Positions 38,781 to 49,163 of a stretch of DNA of 64,000 nucleotides are shown piece by piece. The notes beneath the pieces are model-generated. The model was not told where the DNA came from, did no database searches, and saw only the letters and a program-made list of their open reading frames with translations. Every line of letters begins with the position of its first letter. The stretch's first letter is position 1. The position numbers were made by a program, and so were the translations under genes. This DNA comes from Azonexus fungiphilus (GTDB lineage Bacteria > Pseudomonadota > Gammaproteobacteria > Burkholderiales > Rhodocyclaceae): positions 1-64,000 of the forward strand of contig NZ_RBXP01000014.1 of assembly GCF_003634965.1 (NCBI RefSeq). The letters are read 5' to 3'.

Positions 38781-39670
38781 TGTTCAGTTCCGCCGGAAAG
38801 CAGTTTCTGGAACAGGTCAGCCTCTTCGGGGAGGCGCAGACCGAAGGCATCGGCGACGCTCTGGTTGATGCTCAGGGAAAATTCGACGGGGCCGCCGGGC
38901 GGCGGCAGGCGGTTGCCATGGGTGGACACCTGTTCGCCCGCCTGGCGGCCGATCTGCGCCGGGGTCGAGTACAGGCCGGCGAGTGCGCCGGCCTTGACCA
39001 GCGCAGCCGAGAAGGCGACGACCGGGCGACGGAAGCGGTAGGCGGTGATCAGCAGCGGCTTGATCGTGTTGCGCGAGTAGATCAGCGGATCGGGCAGGGC
39101 GAGCAGGGCGTCGGTGCGTGGCAGCAGCGTCTCCAGTGCCGGCAGGATATGGGCTTCGTCGTTGACGGTTTCTGTGATCAGTTGCAGGCGCTGGCTGGTC
39201 AGCGGCTGGCGAAAGGCGTTGGCCTGGGCCCGCGACTGTTCGCTGACCAGCATCCCGATCCGCTGGCTGTCGGGGAAGAGCAGGCGCAACAGCCGGGCTT
39301 GCCGGCGCGCCGGCTGATCGAGGTAGATCGCCGATACCGGCGGCGGCGAGCGGGCGTCGAGGATGATCCCCTGGTAGGCGTTTTCCGGCAGCAGGGTGGC
39401 CAGTACCGGCGTCTTCTGGGCCTTGCCCAGGGTCTTGCGCAGTGCCTCGGTGCCGGCGGTGATGACCAGGTCGACCGGGAAGCGGTCGAGCGGGCGCAGG
39501 TCGTTATCGGTGTAGTTGATCCGCCAGCCGGCCTTGAGGTTCTTCTGCAGGCTGCTGGCGAATTCGCGGTAAGGCGGGCTGTCGTCGGCGAGGATGAGCG
39601 CGATCTCGCCGGCCCAGCTTTTCAAGGCAAGCAGGCAGAGGGCGAGGAAGATCAGGGCCAAGCGCAACAT
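38777..39670 (-). CDS. Periplasmic ABC-type substrate-binding protein
   Basis: 297-aa protein of the ABC_sub_bind type. The signal peptide MLRLALIFLALCLLALKSWA is cut near residue 20; the mature protein starts EIALILADDSPPYREFASSL and shows paired Rossmann-like lobes (VDLVITAGTEALRKTLGKA, DALLALPDPLIYSRNTIKPL, RPVVAFSAALVKAGALAGLYS). No permease or ATPase is adjacent. The ATG at 39670 is chosen because the in-frame extension to 39706 would put charged residues before the signal peptide. Overlap with the GGDEF/EAL start suggests it delivers a ligand signal to that membrane protein. Confidence 0.85.
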   Translation of the reverse strand: MLRLALIFLALCLLALKSWAGEIALILADDSPPYREFASSLQKNLKAGWRINYTDNDLRPLDRFPVDLVITAGTEALRKTLGKAQKTPVLATLLPENAYQGIILDARSPPPVSAIYLDQPARRQARLLRLLFPDSQRIGMLVSEQSRAQANAFRQPLTSQRLQLITETVNDEAHILPALETLLPRTDALLALPDPLIYSRNTIKPLLITAYRFRRPVVAFSAALVKAGALAGLYSTPAQIGRQAGEQVSTHGNRLPPPGGPVEFSLSINQSVADAFGLRLPEEADLFQKLLSGGTEQ

Positions 39671-39719
39671 GGCTGCACTATAGAGTCTGGCCCCATGCCA
39701 GGGCAATAAGCGTTTACCG

Positions 39720-40520
39720 TTACGAGCGGTCGGGGTCGAGCAGGTCGAGCAGCAGCGGCAGGCCTTCGCTGATCGCGACCGGTCCCGGGGTGAGGATGAT
39801 CGCCGACTTGATTTCGTGCAGGCGACCGCGCTCGACCGCCGGGATCGACTGCCAGCCCGGCCGGGCGGCCACCCGTTCGGGGCGGAAGTGCTTGCCGCAC
39901 CAGGAGCCGATGATGATGTCGGGGGCCGCGGCGATCACTTCCGCCGGCGTCGGCCGGCGGTCGGCGGCCAGCGGCGAACCGGCGCGTGCGGCAAAGACAT
40001 CCTCGCCGCCGGCGATCCCGATCAGTTCTGAGACCCAGCGCAGGCCGCTGATCAGCGGATCGTCCCATTCCTCGAAGTAAACGCGCGGCCGGCGGCCGCT
40101 GCGGGCGATGCGTTCGGCGGCGATGGCCCGGGCAGCGGCAATCTGTGCTTCCAGTCCGGCAACCAGTGCCTGGGCACGTTCCTCGGCGCCGACCAGGCGG
40201 CCGACCGTTTCGATCATCGCCAGGATGTCGTCTACGCTGCGCATGTTCAGTGCGTAGACCGGGATGCCGGCCTTGATCAAGTCGCGGGCGATGTCGGCCT
40301 GGAGATCCGAGAAGGTGAGCACCAGGTCGGGTTCGACGGCGAGGATCTTGGCAATGTCGCCGGTGGTGAAGGCGAAGACCTTGGGCTTTTCCTTGCGCGC
40401 CTGTGGCGGCCGTACGGTGTAGCCGCTGATGCCGACGATGCGGTCCTGTTCGCCGAGGGCGTAGAGGACCTCGACGGTTTCGGTGGTCAGGCAGACGATG
40501 CGTTGGGGCAGGCGGGACAT
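39720..40520 (-). CDS. BtuF-like cobalamin-binding-type protein without a signal peptide
   Basis: 266-aa protein of the periplasmic binding-protein class (helical backbone type, as in BtuF/FhuD): LPQRIVCLTTETVEVLYALGEQDRIVG at the start, then KILAVEPDLVLTFSDLQAD and GLRWVSELIGIAGGEDVF. Unlike its upstream neighbour it has no signal peptide from ATG 40520 or from the alternative ATG 40559, so it may be cytoplasmic. It is last in the minus-strand cobalamin run after bluB-HhH-cbiB-cobD-btuF. A role in handling corrinoid in the cytoplasm is possible but unproven. Confidence 0.8.
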   Translation of the reverse strand: MSRLPQRIVCLTTETVEVLYALGEQDRIVGISGYTVRPPQARKEKPKVFAFTTGDIAKILAVEPDLVLTFSDLQADIARDLIKAGIPVYALNMRSVDDILAMIETVGRLVGAEERAQALVAGLEAQIAAARAIAAERIARSGRRPRVYFEEWDDPLISGLRWVSELIGIAGGEDVFAARAGSPLAADRRPTPAEVIAAAPDIIIGSWCGKHFRPERVAARPGWQSIPAVERGRLHEIKSAIILTPGPVAISEGLPLLLDLLDPDRS

Positions 40521-40530
40521 GGCGTGGGCT

Positions 40531-41421
40531 TCATTTCGGTCGACGGCTGCGTGCGACATCGAGATGGGCGCAGAGTTTCGTCGTGCCGTCGAGGATGCGC
40601 GGCGTGTGCCGCTGCATGATGTCCGGGTTGATGTGGAAGAGGTTGTCGCGGCGGACGGCGGTCATGTTCTTCCACTTGTCCCAGTCGTGCAGCCATTCCG
40701 GTTTGGCGTCGCCCATGCCGGTGGCGATGATTGCCTCGGGGTCGGCTTCGATCACCGCCTCGAGTGTCACCTTGGGCGCCATCTGCTTGAGGTGGCCGAA
40801 GACGTTGTCGCCGCCGCACAGGCGGATCGCGTCGCTGATGATCTGCGGGCCGCCGACGGTGGTCAGCGGCGCCTTCCAGATCTGGTAGAAGGCGCGCACT
40901 TTAGGCTTGCCGGCGTTGGCTGCCTGCAGCGCTGCCAGGCGTTCGCGGAAGCGCCTGGCCTCGGCGTCGGCGACGGCGCTGGTGCCGGCCAGCTGGCCGT
41001 AGCGCTCGAGCTGGCGGGCAACGTCTTCCATGCGGTTGGGTTGCGAGATGTACACGGTCAGGCCGAGGCCGCGCAGCTTGTCGGCCTGGGCCATGTTGTT
41101 GCCGCTTTCCCAGGCGATCACCAGGTCGGGCTTGAGGGCGACGATGGCCTCGAGGTCGATGCGCGAATAGCCGCCGACGCGCGGCAGCTGCTTCGCCGCC
41201 GGCGGATAGTCGCTGTAGTCGACGGTGCCGACCACCCGGCTGCCGGCGCCGGCAGCGAACAGCGTTTCGGCGATGTGCGGAGCGAGGGCGACGATGCGCC
41301 GCGCCGGTTCCGGCAGGCGGACTTCGCGGCCGCTGTCGTCGGTGAACACCAGGTCGGCATGGGCGCCGGCGGCGAGGAATGTTGCGGTCAACGCCGCAAA
41401 AAGGCGGATTTTCAGGTGCAT
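40531..41421 (-). CDS. btuF: Periplasmic cobalamin-binding protein (BtuF-like)
   Basis: 296-aa periplasmic binding protein. The signal peptide [22 protein letters not shown] is followed by LVFTDDSGREVRLPEPARRIVALAPHIAETLFAAG and KPDLVIAWESGN, typical of BtuF. It should deliver cobalamin or cobinamide to an ABC importer; no btuC or btuD is in the window. The start at 41421 overlaps the cobD stop by 10 bp; ATG 41433 is an alternative that adds four residues. Confidence 0.87.
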   Translation of the reverse strand: MHLKIRLFAALTATFLAAGAHADLVFTDDSGREVRLPEPARRIVALAPHIAETLFAAGAGSRVVGTVDYSDYPPAAKQLPRVGGYSRIDLEAIVALKPDLVIAWESGNNMAQADKLRGLGLTVYISQPNRMEDVARQLERYGQLAGTSAVADAEARRFRERLAALQAANAGKPKVRAFYQIWKAPLTTVGGPQIISDAIRLCGGDNVFGHLKQMAPKVTLEAVIEADPEAIIATGMGDAKPEWLHDWDKWKNMTAVRRDNLFHINPDIMQRHTPRILDGTTKLCAHLDVARSRRPK

Positions 41422-42410
41422 GCGGGTTTCCATTCGGTGAGCGCGTCGGTCAGGCGCTGCCAGCCGGCTTCGTCGGGCGGCAGGCCAAAGCGCAGCAGCG
41501 GGTTGGTTGCGTAGCGGCGGGTGAGGATGGCGCGGCGCGCCAGGTGTTCGTGCAGTTCGCCGGTGCTCGGCGCGTTCAGCGTCGCGAACAGCGGCGTCGC
41601 CTTGACCTCGCCGAGCGGTGCCAGCAACTGGCGCAGGCGTTCGCCGTCGGCGTGCAGGCGCTGACGGGTTGCCGTCTGCCAGGTGCTGTCGCCGAGTGCC
41701 AGCGTCGCTGCGGCGCGCGACGGGCCGGCGATTGCCCACGGGCCGATTGCGTCGGCCATCTTTGTCAGCAGCTCGGGGGCGGCGAACAGGAAGCCGACGC
41801 GCAGCCCGGCCAGGCCGAAGAACTTGCCCAGCGAGCGGAAGACGATCAGGTTCGGCGCGTCCGCCGTGCCGGCCAGCGGCGTCAGGCTGTGCTCGGGTGT
41901 GGCGTCGATGAAGGCCTCGTCGACGATCAGCCAGCCGCCGCGCTTTTTCAGCTGTGCCGCGGCGTCGACCGCCAGCTCGCGCGGGTGGCGGTCGGCGGTC
42001 GGGTTGTTCGGGTTGCACAGCAGCACGTAAGGGGTCGCCGCCGCCAGCGCACGCGGCAGCGTCGCGTTCTGCAGGAAGCGCAGCTTGTGGCCGGCGCGCT
42101 GCCAGGCCTGCGGGTGTTCGTTGTAGAGCGGTGCGATGCAGGCCACGGCGGCGCGCGGCAACAGCGCCGGCAACCACTGGATGGCAGCCTGCGAGCCGGC
42201 CACCGGCAGCAGGTTGGCGTTGCCGTAGTAGGCGGCAGCGGTGGCTTCCAGGCCGTCGTTGTCTTCCGGCAGGCGTTGCCAGGCTGCCGCCGGCAATGGC
42301 GGCACCGGCCAGCCCTGGGGGTTGATGCCGGTGGACAGGTCGAGCCAGTCGGCGAGCGGGATGTCGTAGTGGGCCGCGGCTTCGCGCAGGCGGCCGCCAT
42401 GGTCAAGCAT
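41412..42410 (-). CDS. cobD: Threonine-phosphate decarboxylase (cobalamin side chain)
   Basis: 332-aa PLP aminotransferase-fold enzyme that makes (R)-1-amino-2-propanol phosphate for the nucleotide-loop linker (CobD in Salmonella, CobC in Pseudomonas naming). Landmarks are [39 protein letters not shown] and the Schiff-base Lys in [18 protein letters not shown]. It overlaps both cbiB (8 bp) and btuF, so it is translationally linked. Confidence 0.92.
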   Translation of the reverse strand: MLDHGGRLREAAAHYDIPLADWLDLSTGINPQGWPVPPLPAAAWQRLPEDNDGLEATAAAYYGNANLLPVAGSQAAIQWLPALLPRAAVACIAPLYNEHPQAWQRAGHKLRFLQNATLPRALAAATPYVLLCNPNNPTADRHPRELAVDAAAQLKKRGGWLIVDEAFIDATPEHSLTPLAGTADAPNLIVFRSLGKFFGLAGLRVGFLFAAPELLTKMADAIGPWAIAGPSRAAATLALGDSTWQTATRQRLHADGERLRQLLAPLGEVKATPLFATLNAPSTGELHEHLARRAILTRRYATNPLLRFGLPPDEAGWQRLTDALTEWKPACT

Positions 42411-43313
42411 GCAGGGCTCCGATCAGGAAAAGGACGGCCAGCCACAGCCACAGGCTGCGCCGGATCAGCGTGATCGCCCGGCCGAGGTCGGCGGCGACCG
42501 GCGCCGGGCCGCAGCCAAGCGGCGGGCGGATTTCCTCGCGGCCGTGGTAGATGGCGGCGCCGCCGCATTGCACGCCGAGGCTGCCGGCGCCCGCTGCCAT
42601 CACCGGGCCGGCGTTCGGGCTTTCCCAGCCGGGCGCCTGGGCCCGCCAGCAAGTGAGCGCGTCGCGCCAGCGGCCGAGCAGGGCGTAGCTCAGCGCGGTC
42701 AGCCGCGCCGGCAGCCAGTTGAGCGCGTCGTCAACGCGGGCGGCCCAGCGGCCGTACAGGTTGTAGCGTTCGGTACGGTAACCCCACATCGCGTCGAGCG
42801 TGTTGGCCAGCCGGAAGAGCAGGGCGCCGGGGCCGCCGAACAGGGCGAACCAGAACAGCGCGCCGAAGATCGCGTCGTTGCCGTTTTCCAGCACCGACTC
42901 GACGCCGGCCTTGGCGACGCCGGACTCGTCGAGTGCTGCGGTATCGCGGGAAACGATCCAGCCGACGCGCTGCCGCGCTTCGTCGAGCCGCCCCTCGCGT
43001 AGCGGCCGGGCGACCGCTTCGGCGTGTTCGCACAGGCTGCGCGCGCCGAGCGAAAAATAGAGCAGCAGCACGTCGACCGTGAACGGCGCCAGCGGCCGCA
43101 AGGCCAGCGCCAGCGCCAGCCAGGGCAGCACCGCCAGCGCCCAGCCGAGGACGCCGCCGGCGATCGTGCGCCGGTTCAGCCGTCTTTCGATCGCCGCCGC
43201 CAGCGTGCCGAAGCCGACCAGCGGGTGAAAACGCCGCACTTCGCCGAACAGGCGGTCGAGCAGCACGGCGGCGAGCGCCGCCAGCGGCATGGCGTAGGGG
43301 CCAGTGAGCAGGT

Positions 43314-43326
<13 letters not shown>
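42403..43326 (-). CDS. cbiB: Adenosylcobinamide-phosphate synthase
   Basis: 307-aa membrane enzyme (CbiB/CobD) that attaches aminopropanol phosphate to adenosylcobyric acid. Seen are [43 protein letters not shown] (cytoplasmic catalytic loop) and [29 protein letters not shown]. About four to five hydrophobic segments. The start at 43326 lies inside the end of the HhH gene (13-bp overlap). Confidence 0.93.
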
Positions 43327-44492
<1,166 letters not shown>

Positions 44493-44530
44493 ACACAATC
44501 CCGACTTTCGTCGGAAGTCGGCGATGGTGC

Positions 44531-44536
44531 CATAAT
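44531..44536 (+). promoter_or_regulatory. Possible cobQ -10 element
   Basis: CATAAT lies 28 nt before the cobQ ATG, in the gap between the bluB riboswitch and cobQ. No good -35 is seen. The gap has no plus-strand riboswitch core, so cobQ appears not to be riboswitch-controlled. Confidence 0.35.
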
Positions 44537-44563
44537 TACCGCCTTTTTTCACGGGCCGGGACG

Positions 44564-46030
44564 ATGATAGGCAACGCGCTGATGGTGCAGGGAACGACCT
44601 CCGACGCCGGCAAATCGACGCTGGTCGCGGCGCTGTGCCGGATTCTCAAGCGTCGCGGGGTGCGTGTGGCGCCGTTCAAGCCGCAGAACATGGCGCTCAA
44701 TTCGGCGGTCACCGTCGACGGCGGCGAGATCGGCCGGGCGCAGGCGCTGCAGGCGCTGGCCTGCGGTCTCGAAGCGCATACCGATTTCAACCCGGTGCTG
44801 TTGAAGCCGACCACCGACCGCAAGGCGCAGGTGATCATCCACGGCAAGGTCGCCACCGACCTCGATGCCAAGGCGTACCACGACTACAAACCGCGGGCGA
44901 TGGGCGCGGTGCTCGAATCCTGGGCGCGGCTGACCGCGCAGTACGATTGCGTTCTCGTCGAGGGCGCCGGCTCGCCGGCCGAGATCAACCTGCGCGACCG
45001 CGACATCGCCAACATGGGCTTTGCCGAGGCGGTCGATTGCCCGGTGATCATCGTTGCCGACATCGACCGCGGCGGCGTCTTCGCCCACCTGGTCGGCACG
45101 CTGGAGCTGCTGTCGGCGTCCGAGCAGGCGCGCGTCGTCGGTTTCGTCATCAATCGTTTTCGCGGCGACATCGCACTGCTCGAGCCCGGTCTCGACTGGC
45201 TCGAACAGCGCACCGGCAAGCCGGTGCTCGGCGTGCTGCCCTACCTGCACGGGCTGATGCTCGACGCCGAGGACGCGATCGCGACGTCCACGGTCGACGG
45301 CAAGAAAACGGCAAAAATCCGCGTTGTCGCGCCGGCCTACCCGCGTACTTCCAACCATAACGATCTCGATCCGCTGCGCCTGCATCCGCAGGTCGATTTC
45401 CGCTGGATCGCGCCGGGCGAAGCCTTGCCGCCGGCCGACCTGATCGTCCTGCCCGGTTCCAAGGCAGTGCGTGCCGACCTCGACTGGTTGCGCGCCCACG
45501 GCCACGATCAGGCCATCGCCCGCCACTTGCGCTACGGCGGCAAGGTGATCGGCCTGTGCGGCGGCTACCAGATGCTCGGGCGCAGCATTGCCGACCCGCT
45601 CGGTCTCGAAGGACAGCCGGGAACGACGGCGGGCCTCGGTTTCCTGGCGGTGGACACGACGCTGGAAAGCGAAAAGCAGTTGCGCAATGTCAGCGGTCAT
45701 CTGCATCTCGAAGGACAACCGGCGATGACCGGCTACGAAATTCACCTCGGCGTCACCCAGGGCGATGGCTTGACACGGGCCGCCGTGCAGCTGGCCGATG
45801 GCCGTGCCGACGGCGCCATCTCGGCTGACGACCAAGTGCTCGGCACCTACTGCCACGGCGTTTTCGACCATCCCGAGGCCCTGGCCGCATTGTTGCGCTG
45901 GGCCGGTGCCGGCGAGGTCGACAGCGTCGATTTCGCCGCCCGCCGCGAAGCCGATCTCGACCGCCTGGCCGATTCGGTCGAGGCGGCGTTCGACTGGGAA
46001 AAGCTCAGGCCCTGGCTGGCGCTGCCTTGA
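44564..46030 (+). CDS. cobQ: Cobyric acid synthase
   Basis: 488-aa glutamine amidotransferase (CobQ/CbiP) that amidates four side chains of adenosylcobyrinic a,c-diamide. The N-terminal ATPase part shows [20 protein letters not shown] and [13 protein letters not shown]; the class I glutaminase part shows [13 protein letters not shown] (nucleophile Cys) and the His in [11 protein letters not shown]. The stretch [15 protein letters not shown] is encoded by DNA with a GGTCGACGG/CAAAAA combination and looks slightly inserted. It is convergent with cobU, 26-bp overlap. Confidence 0.95.
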   Translation: MIGNALMVQGTTSDAGKSTLVAALCRILKRRGVRVAPFKPQNMALNSAVTVDGGEIGRAQALQALACGLEAHTDFNPVLLKPTTDRKAQVIIHGKVATDLDAKAYHDYKPRAMGAVLESWARLTAQYDCVLVEGAGSPAEINLRDRDIANMGFAEAVDCPVIIVADIDRGGVFAHLVGTLELLSASEQARVVGFVINRFRGDIALLEPGLDWLEQRTGKPVLGVLPYLHGLMLDAEDAIATSTVDGKKTAKIRVVAPAYPRTSNHNDLDPLRLHPQVDFRWIAPGEALPPADLIVLPGSKAVRADLDWLRAHGHDQAIARHLRYGGKVIGLCGGYQMLGRSIADPLGLEGQPGTTAGLGFLAVDTTLESEKQLRNVSGHLHLEGQPAMTGYEIHLGVTQGDGLTRAAVQLADGRADGAISADDQVLGTYCHGVFDHPEALAALLRWAGAGEVDSVDFAARREADLDRLADSVEAAFDWEKLRPWLALP

Positions 46031-46568
46031 GCGTCAGCGGCAGGCCGGCGGCGACCAGCGTCACCTGATCGCAGACTGCGGCGACGTGCTGGTTGAGCCG
46101 GCCCTGTTCGTCGGCGAACAGGCGCGAGACCGGGTGCATCGGCACGATGCCCCAGCCGACCTCGTTGGAGACCAGGATGATCTGCCCGGGCAGTTGCGGC
46201 AGCGTGTCGATCAGTGCCGCCGTCTGGCCGGCGAACAGCGGGCAGTCGACGGCCTCACCGGCGTCGGCCTGGGCGGCGGCGCGGCCGGCGAAGAGCAGGT
46301 TGGACAGCCACAGCGTCAGGCAGTCGACCAGGATGCAGGTGTCGGGCGCCGCCAGTTCGCGCAGGCGCGCGGCCAGGTGCAGCGGCTCCTCGACGCAGCC
46401 CCAGTCGGCCGGGCGGCGTTCGCGGTGGTGGGCGATGCGACGCGCCATCTCGCCGTCGCGCGATTCGGCGGTGGCGACGTAGACGACCCGCTGGCCGCTG
46501 GCGGCGGCGATTTGCTCGGCGTGGCGGCTCTTGCCCGAACGGGCGCCGCCGAGGATCAGTTGGTTCAT
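46005..46568 (-). CDS. cobU: Adenosylcobinamide kinase / guanylyltransferase
   Basis: 187-aa bifunctional CobU/CobP enzyme that phosphorylates adenosylcobinamide and transfers GMP to give AdoCbi-GDP. P-loop [15 protein letters not shown], the GMP-accepting His region [11 protein letters not shown], and [11 protein letters not shown] plus [12 protein letters not shown] are all present. ATG 46577 (three residues longer) is an alternative; neither has a clear ribosome-binding site. It diverges from the cobT-cobS-cobC unit, and its promoter region overlaps the one for that unit. Confidence 0.93.
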   Translation of the reverse strand: MNQLILGGARSGKSRHAEQIAAASGQRVVYVATAESRDGEMARRIAHHRERRPADWGCVEEPLHLAARLRELAAPDTCILVDCLTLWLSNLLFAGRAAAQADAGEAVDCPLFAGQTAALIDTLPQLPGQIILVSNEVGWGIVPMHPVSRLFADEQGRLNQHVAAVCDQVTLVAAGLPLTLKAAPARA

Positions 46569-46579
46569 GGTCGCCATTG

Positions 46580-46585
46580 TATAAT
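46580..46585 (+). promoter_or_regulatory. -10 element of the cobT-cobS-cobC leader
   Basis: Perfect TATAAT at 46580-46585; the -35 is weak. A start near 46592 places the cobalamin riboswitch at the 5' end of the transcript. The same stretch read on the minus strand gives TATACA just before the cobU ATG. Confidence 0.5.
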
Positions 46586-46599
46586 CGCCGCGTTCGACA

Positions 46600-46745
46600 T
46601 CACGGAACCCGGTGCGAGACAACTCAATTCCGGGGCGGGCCCGCCGCTGTAACCGGGGACCCCACCGCAACAAGCCACTACGAGCGGAAACAGACGCTCC
46701 GGGAAGGCGCGGTCAGGGGGACGATCCGGAAGCCAGAAGACCTGT
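46600..46745 (+). ncRNA. Cobalamin riboswitch upstream of cobT
   Basis: Plus strand blocks in order: GGAACCCGGTGCGAGAC, TTCCGGGGCGGGCCCGCCGC, CTGTAACCGGGGAC, B12 box AAGCCACTA (46672-46680), GGGAAGGCGCGG and GCCAGAAGACC. The B12 box ends in A where GCCACTG is usual. It is followed by a hairpin just before cobT. It should control cobT, cobS and the phosphatase. Confidence 0.9.
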
Positions 46746-46776
46746 CGGACATCTTCATTTTGAAGCCTATGGACAA

Positions 46777-46822
46777 GGGCTTCGCGACCGCGTTGGCCAA
46801 ACGCCGTCGCGAGGCCCTTTCG
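46777..46822 (+). terminator. Candidate terminator between riboswitch and cobT
   Basis: GGGCTTCGCGAC (46777-46788) pairs with GTCGCGAGGCCC (46806-46817), with one G-U pair, followed by TTTCGCTTTT. It is an attenuator candidate that ends 20 nt before the cobT start. Confidence 0.6.
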
Positions 46823-46837
46823 CTTTTGGAGAATCGG

Positions 46838-47878
46838 ATGCATTCGTTCGCAATCACCGCCCCCGACCGGGGTATCGAAAATTCGCTCAAGCACAAGGTC
46901 GACCGCAAGACCAAGCCGCCCGGCGCGCTCGGCCAGCTGGAAACGCTGGCGGTGCAGATCGGCCTGATCCAGCAGACGCTGTCGCCGTCGCTCGACCGGC
47001 CGCAGATGCTGGTCTTCGCCGGTGACCACGGCGCGGCCAAGGCCGGCGTTTCGGCGTCGCCGCAGGAAGTGACCTGGCAGATGGTCGGCAATTTCCTCAA
47101 TGGCGGTGCGGCGATCAATGTCTTCTGCCGCGCCAGCGGAATCGCGCTGTCGGTCGTCGACGCCGGTGTCGCCCACGACTTTGTCACGGTCGACGGCCTG
47201 ATCGACGCAAAAATCGCCCATGGCACCGCCAGCTACCTCGACCAGCCGGCGATGAGCGCAGCCCAGTGCGCGGAAGCGGTCGGGCGCGGCGCGGCGATCG
47301 TGCGCCAGCTGGCGGCACAAGGTTGCCGGGTGGTCGGCTTCGGCGAAATGGGGATCGGCAATACCGCCGCCGCCTCGCTGATCACCCATGCACTGACCGG
47401 CGTCGCGCTGGCCGACTGCGTCGGCCGCGGCACCGGCCTTGACGATGCCGGCCTGGCCCGCAAGCAGGCCTTGCTGGCGCAGGCCGCCGGGCGCTGGCAG
47501 GCCGCTGGTGGCGATGCGGCGCCGCTGGCCGTGCTTGCCGAGTTCGGCGGCTTCGAGATCGCGATGATGGCCGGCGCCATGCTGGCGGCGGCCGAAGCGA
47601 AGATGGTGCTGCTCATCGACGGCTTCATCGTCGGTGCGGCGGCGCTGGTCGCCGCGCGCCTCGAACCGGCATTGGTCGACTACTGCGTCTTCTGCCACCG
47701 CTCGGCCGAACCCGGTCACCGTGCCCAGTTGCAGGCGCTGCGCGCCGAGCCGCTGCTCGACCTCGGCCTGCGCCTGGGCGAGGGCACCGGCGCCGCGCTG
47801 GCCTTTCCGCTGGTCAAGGCGGCGGTGGCCTTCCTCAACGAGATGGCCAGCTTCGAGTCGGCCGGCGTCGCCGGCTAG
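46838..47878 (+). CDS. cobT: Nicotinate-nucleotide:dimethylbenzimidazole phosphoribosyltransferase
   Basis: 346-aa enzyme that makes alpha-ribazole phosphate from DMB and NaMN. Landmarks are [59 protein letters not shown] and [20 protein letters not shown]. The start at 46838 is set by GGAG 7 nt upstream and by the family N-terminus; in-frame sequence before it lies in the riboswitch. Confidence 0.95.
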   Translation: MHSFAITAPDRGIENSLKHKVDRKTKPPGALGQLETLAVQIGLIQQTLSPSLDRPQMLVFAGDHGAAKAGVSASPQEVTWQMVGNFLNGGAAINVFCRASGIALSVVDAGVAHDFVTVDGLIDAKIAHGTASYLDQPAMSAAQCAEAVGRGAAIVRQLAAQGCRVVGFGEMGIGNTAAASLITHALTGVALADCVGRGTGLDDAGLARKQALLAQAAGRWQAAGGDAAPLAVLAEFGGFEIAMMAGAMLAAAEAKMVLLIDGFIVGAAALVAARLEPALVDYCVFCHRSAEPGHRAQLQALRAEPLLDLGLRLGEGTGAALAFPLVKAAVAFLNEMASFESAGVAG

Positions 47879-47880
47879 CC

Positions 47881-48642
47881 ATGCTGCGCCGCGAGCTCGA
47901 GTATTTCCTCGGCGCCGTACGTTTCTTCACGCGGCTGCCGGTGCCGGCCTGGGTCGGCCATTCGGCCGAGGCGCTGCAGCATTCGGCGCGCTGGTTTCCG
48001 GCGGTCGGCCTGGTTGTCGGCAGCATCGCCGCGCTGGTCTACCTCGCCGCGCTGCAGCTCTGGCCGCAGCCGGTCGCCGTGCTGCTGGCGATGGCGGCGA
48101 CGCTGTACGCCACCGGCGCCTTCCACGAGGACGGCCTGTCCGACACCGCCGACGGCCTCGGCGGTGGCTGGGACAAGTCGCGCATCCTGGCGATCATGAA
48201 GGATTCGCGGGTCGGCAGTTACGGCGTCGTCGCGTTGTGGCTGGGGCTGACCGGCAAGTTCGTGCTGCTCGCGGCGCTCGATCCGGCACTGGTGCCGGCG
48301 GCGCTGCTCGCCGGGCATGCCTGGTCGCGTGGCTGCGCGACACTGTTGCTGGCGACCATGGACTATGCGCGCGACGACGCGCAGGCCAAGGCGAAACCGT
48401 TGGCCAGCCGGCTGGCGCCGGGTCCGCTGCTGTTCGCCCTGGCGCTGGCGCTGGCGCCCTTGCTCTGGCTGCCCTGGTCGCAAGCGGCGGCCGGGCTGCT
48501 GCTGGCGCTGCTGGCGACGGCCTGGCTGGCGGCCAGGTTCCGCCGCTGGCTGGGCGGTTACACCGGCGACTGCCTGGGCGCCACCCAGCAGCTCGCCGAA
48601 ATCGCCTTCTACCTCGGGCTGCTCGCGCAATGGCCGCGCTGA
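47881..48642 (+). CDS. cobS: Adenosylcobinamide-GDP ribazoletransferase
   Basis: 253-aa membrane enzyme that joins AdoCbi-GDP and alpha-ribazole (phosphate). Seen are LGAVRFFTRLPVP, the acidic ATGAFHEDGLSDTADGLGGGWDKSRILAIMKDSRVGSYG motif for metal and pyrophosphate, and several hydrophobic segments. It starts 2 nt after the cobT stop. Confidence 0.94.
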   Translation: MLRRELEYFLGAVRFFTRLPVPAWVGHSAEALQHSARWFPAVGLVVGSIAALVYLAALQLWPQPVAVLLAMAATLYATGAFHEDGLSDTADGLGGGWDKSRILAIMKDSRVGSYGVVALWLGLTGKFVLLAALDPALVPAALLAGHAWSRGCATLLLATMDYARDDAQAKAKPLASRLAPGPLLFALALALAPLLWLPWSQAAAGLLLALLATAWLAARFRRWLGGYTGDCLGATQQLAEIAFYLGLLAQWPR

Positions 48643-49163
48643 CGCTGTACCTGGTGCGCCATCCGCGACCGTTGATCGCGCCGGGCGTCTGTTACGGTCA
48701 ACTCGATGTCGCGGCCGAAAACCCGGCGCCTATCGTTGAGCGCCTGCGCCGCGAACTGCCGCCGGGCTTGCCGCTCTGGAGCAGCCCGCTGCAGCGCTGC
48801 CGGACGCTGGCCGAAGCCCTGCAGCCGGCGCCGCGGCTCGATGCGCGGCTGATGGAACTGGATTTCGGCGCCTGGGAAGGTCGACCGTGGGATGCCATCG
48901 CGCGTGCCGAACTCGACGCCTGGGCCGCCGACATCGACGGCTACGCGCCGCCCGGCGGCGAGTCGCCGCGACAGTTGCAGCAGCGCGTGCTCGCTTTCGT
49001 CGACGAATTGCCGGCCGGGGCGCATCTGCTGGTCACCCACGCCGGCGTGATCCGCGCGCTGCTTGCCGCCGCGGCTGGCGAAACCCAGGCGGCGGCGCTG
49101 AATCGGCCGGCGCCTGCATACGGCAGCCTGACCCGGCTCGATTATTCCTCGGGCAGCCGGTAG
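48630..49163 (+). CDS. cobC: Alpha-ribazole phosphatase (histidine phosphatase family)
   Basis: 177-aa histidine phosphatase. The catalytic His is in LYLVRHPRP, with the supporting Arg in SSPLQRCRTLA, Glu in DFGAWEGRPWD and second His in LLVTHAGVIRALL. In this operon it most likely removes phosphate from alpha-ribazole 5'-phosphate or adenosylcobalamin phosphate. It overlaps cobS by 13 bp and the convergent LTA-synthase-like gene by 22 bp. Confidence 0.9.
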   Translation: MAALTLYLVRHPRPLIAPGVCYGQLDVAAENPAPIVERLRRELPPGLPLWSSPLQRCRTLAEALQPAPRLDARLMELDFGAWEGRPWDAIARAELDAWAADIDGYAPPGGESPRQLQQRVLAFVDELPAGAHLLVTHAGVIRALLAAAAGETQAAALNRPAPAYGSLTRLDYSSGSR

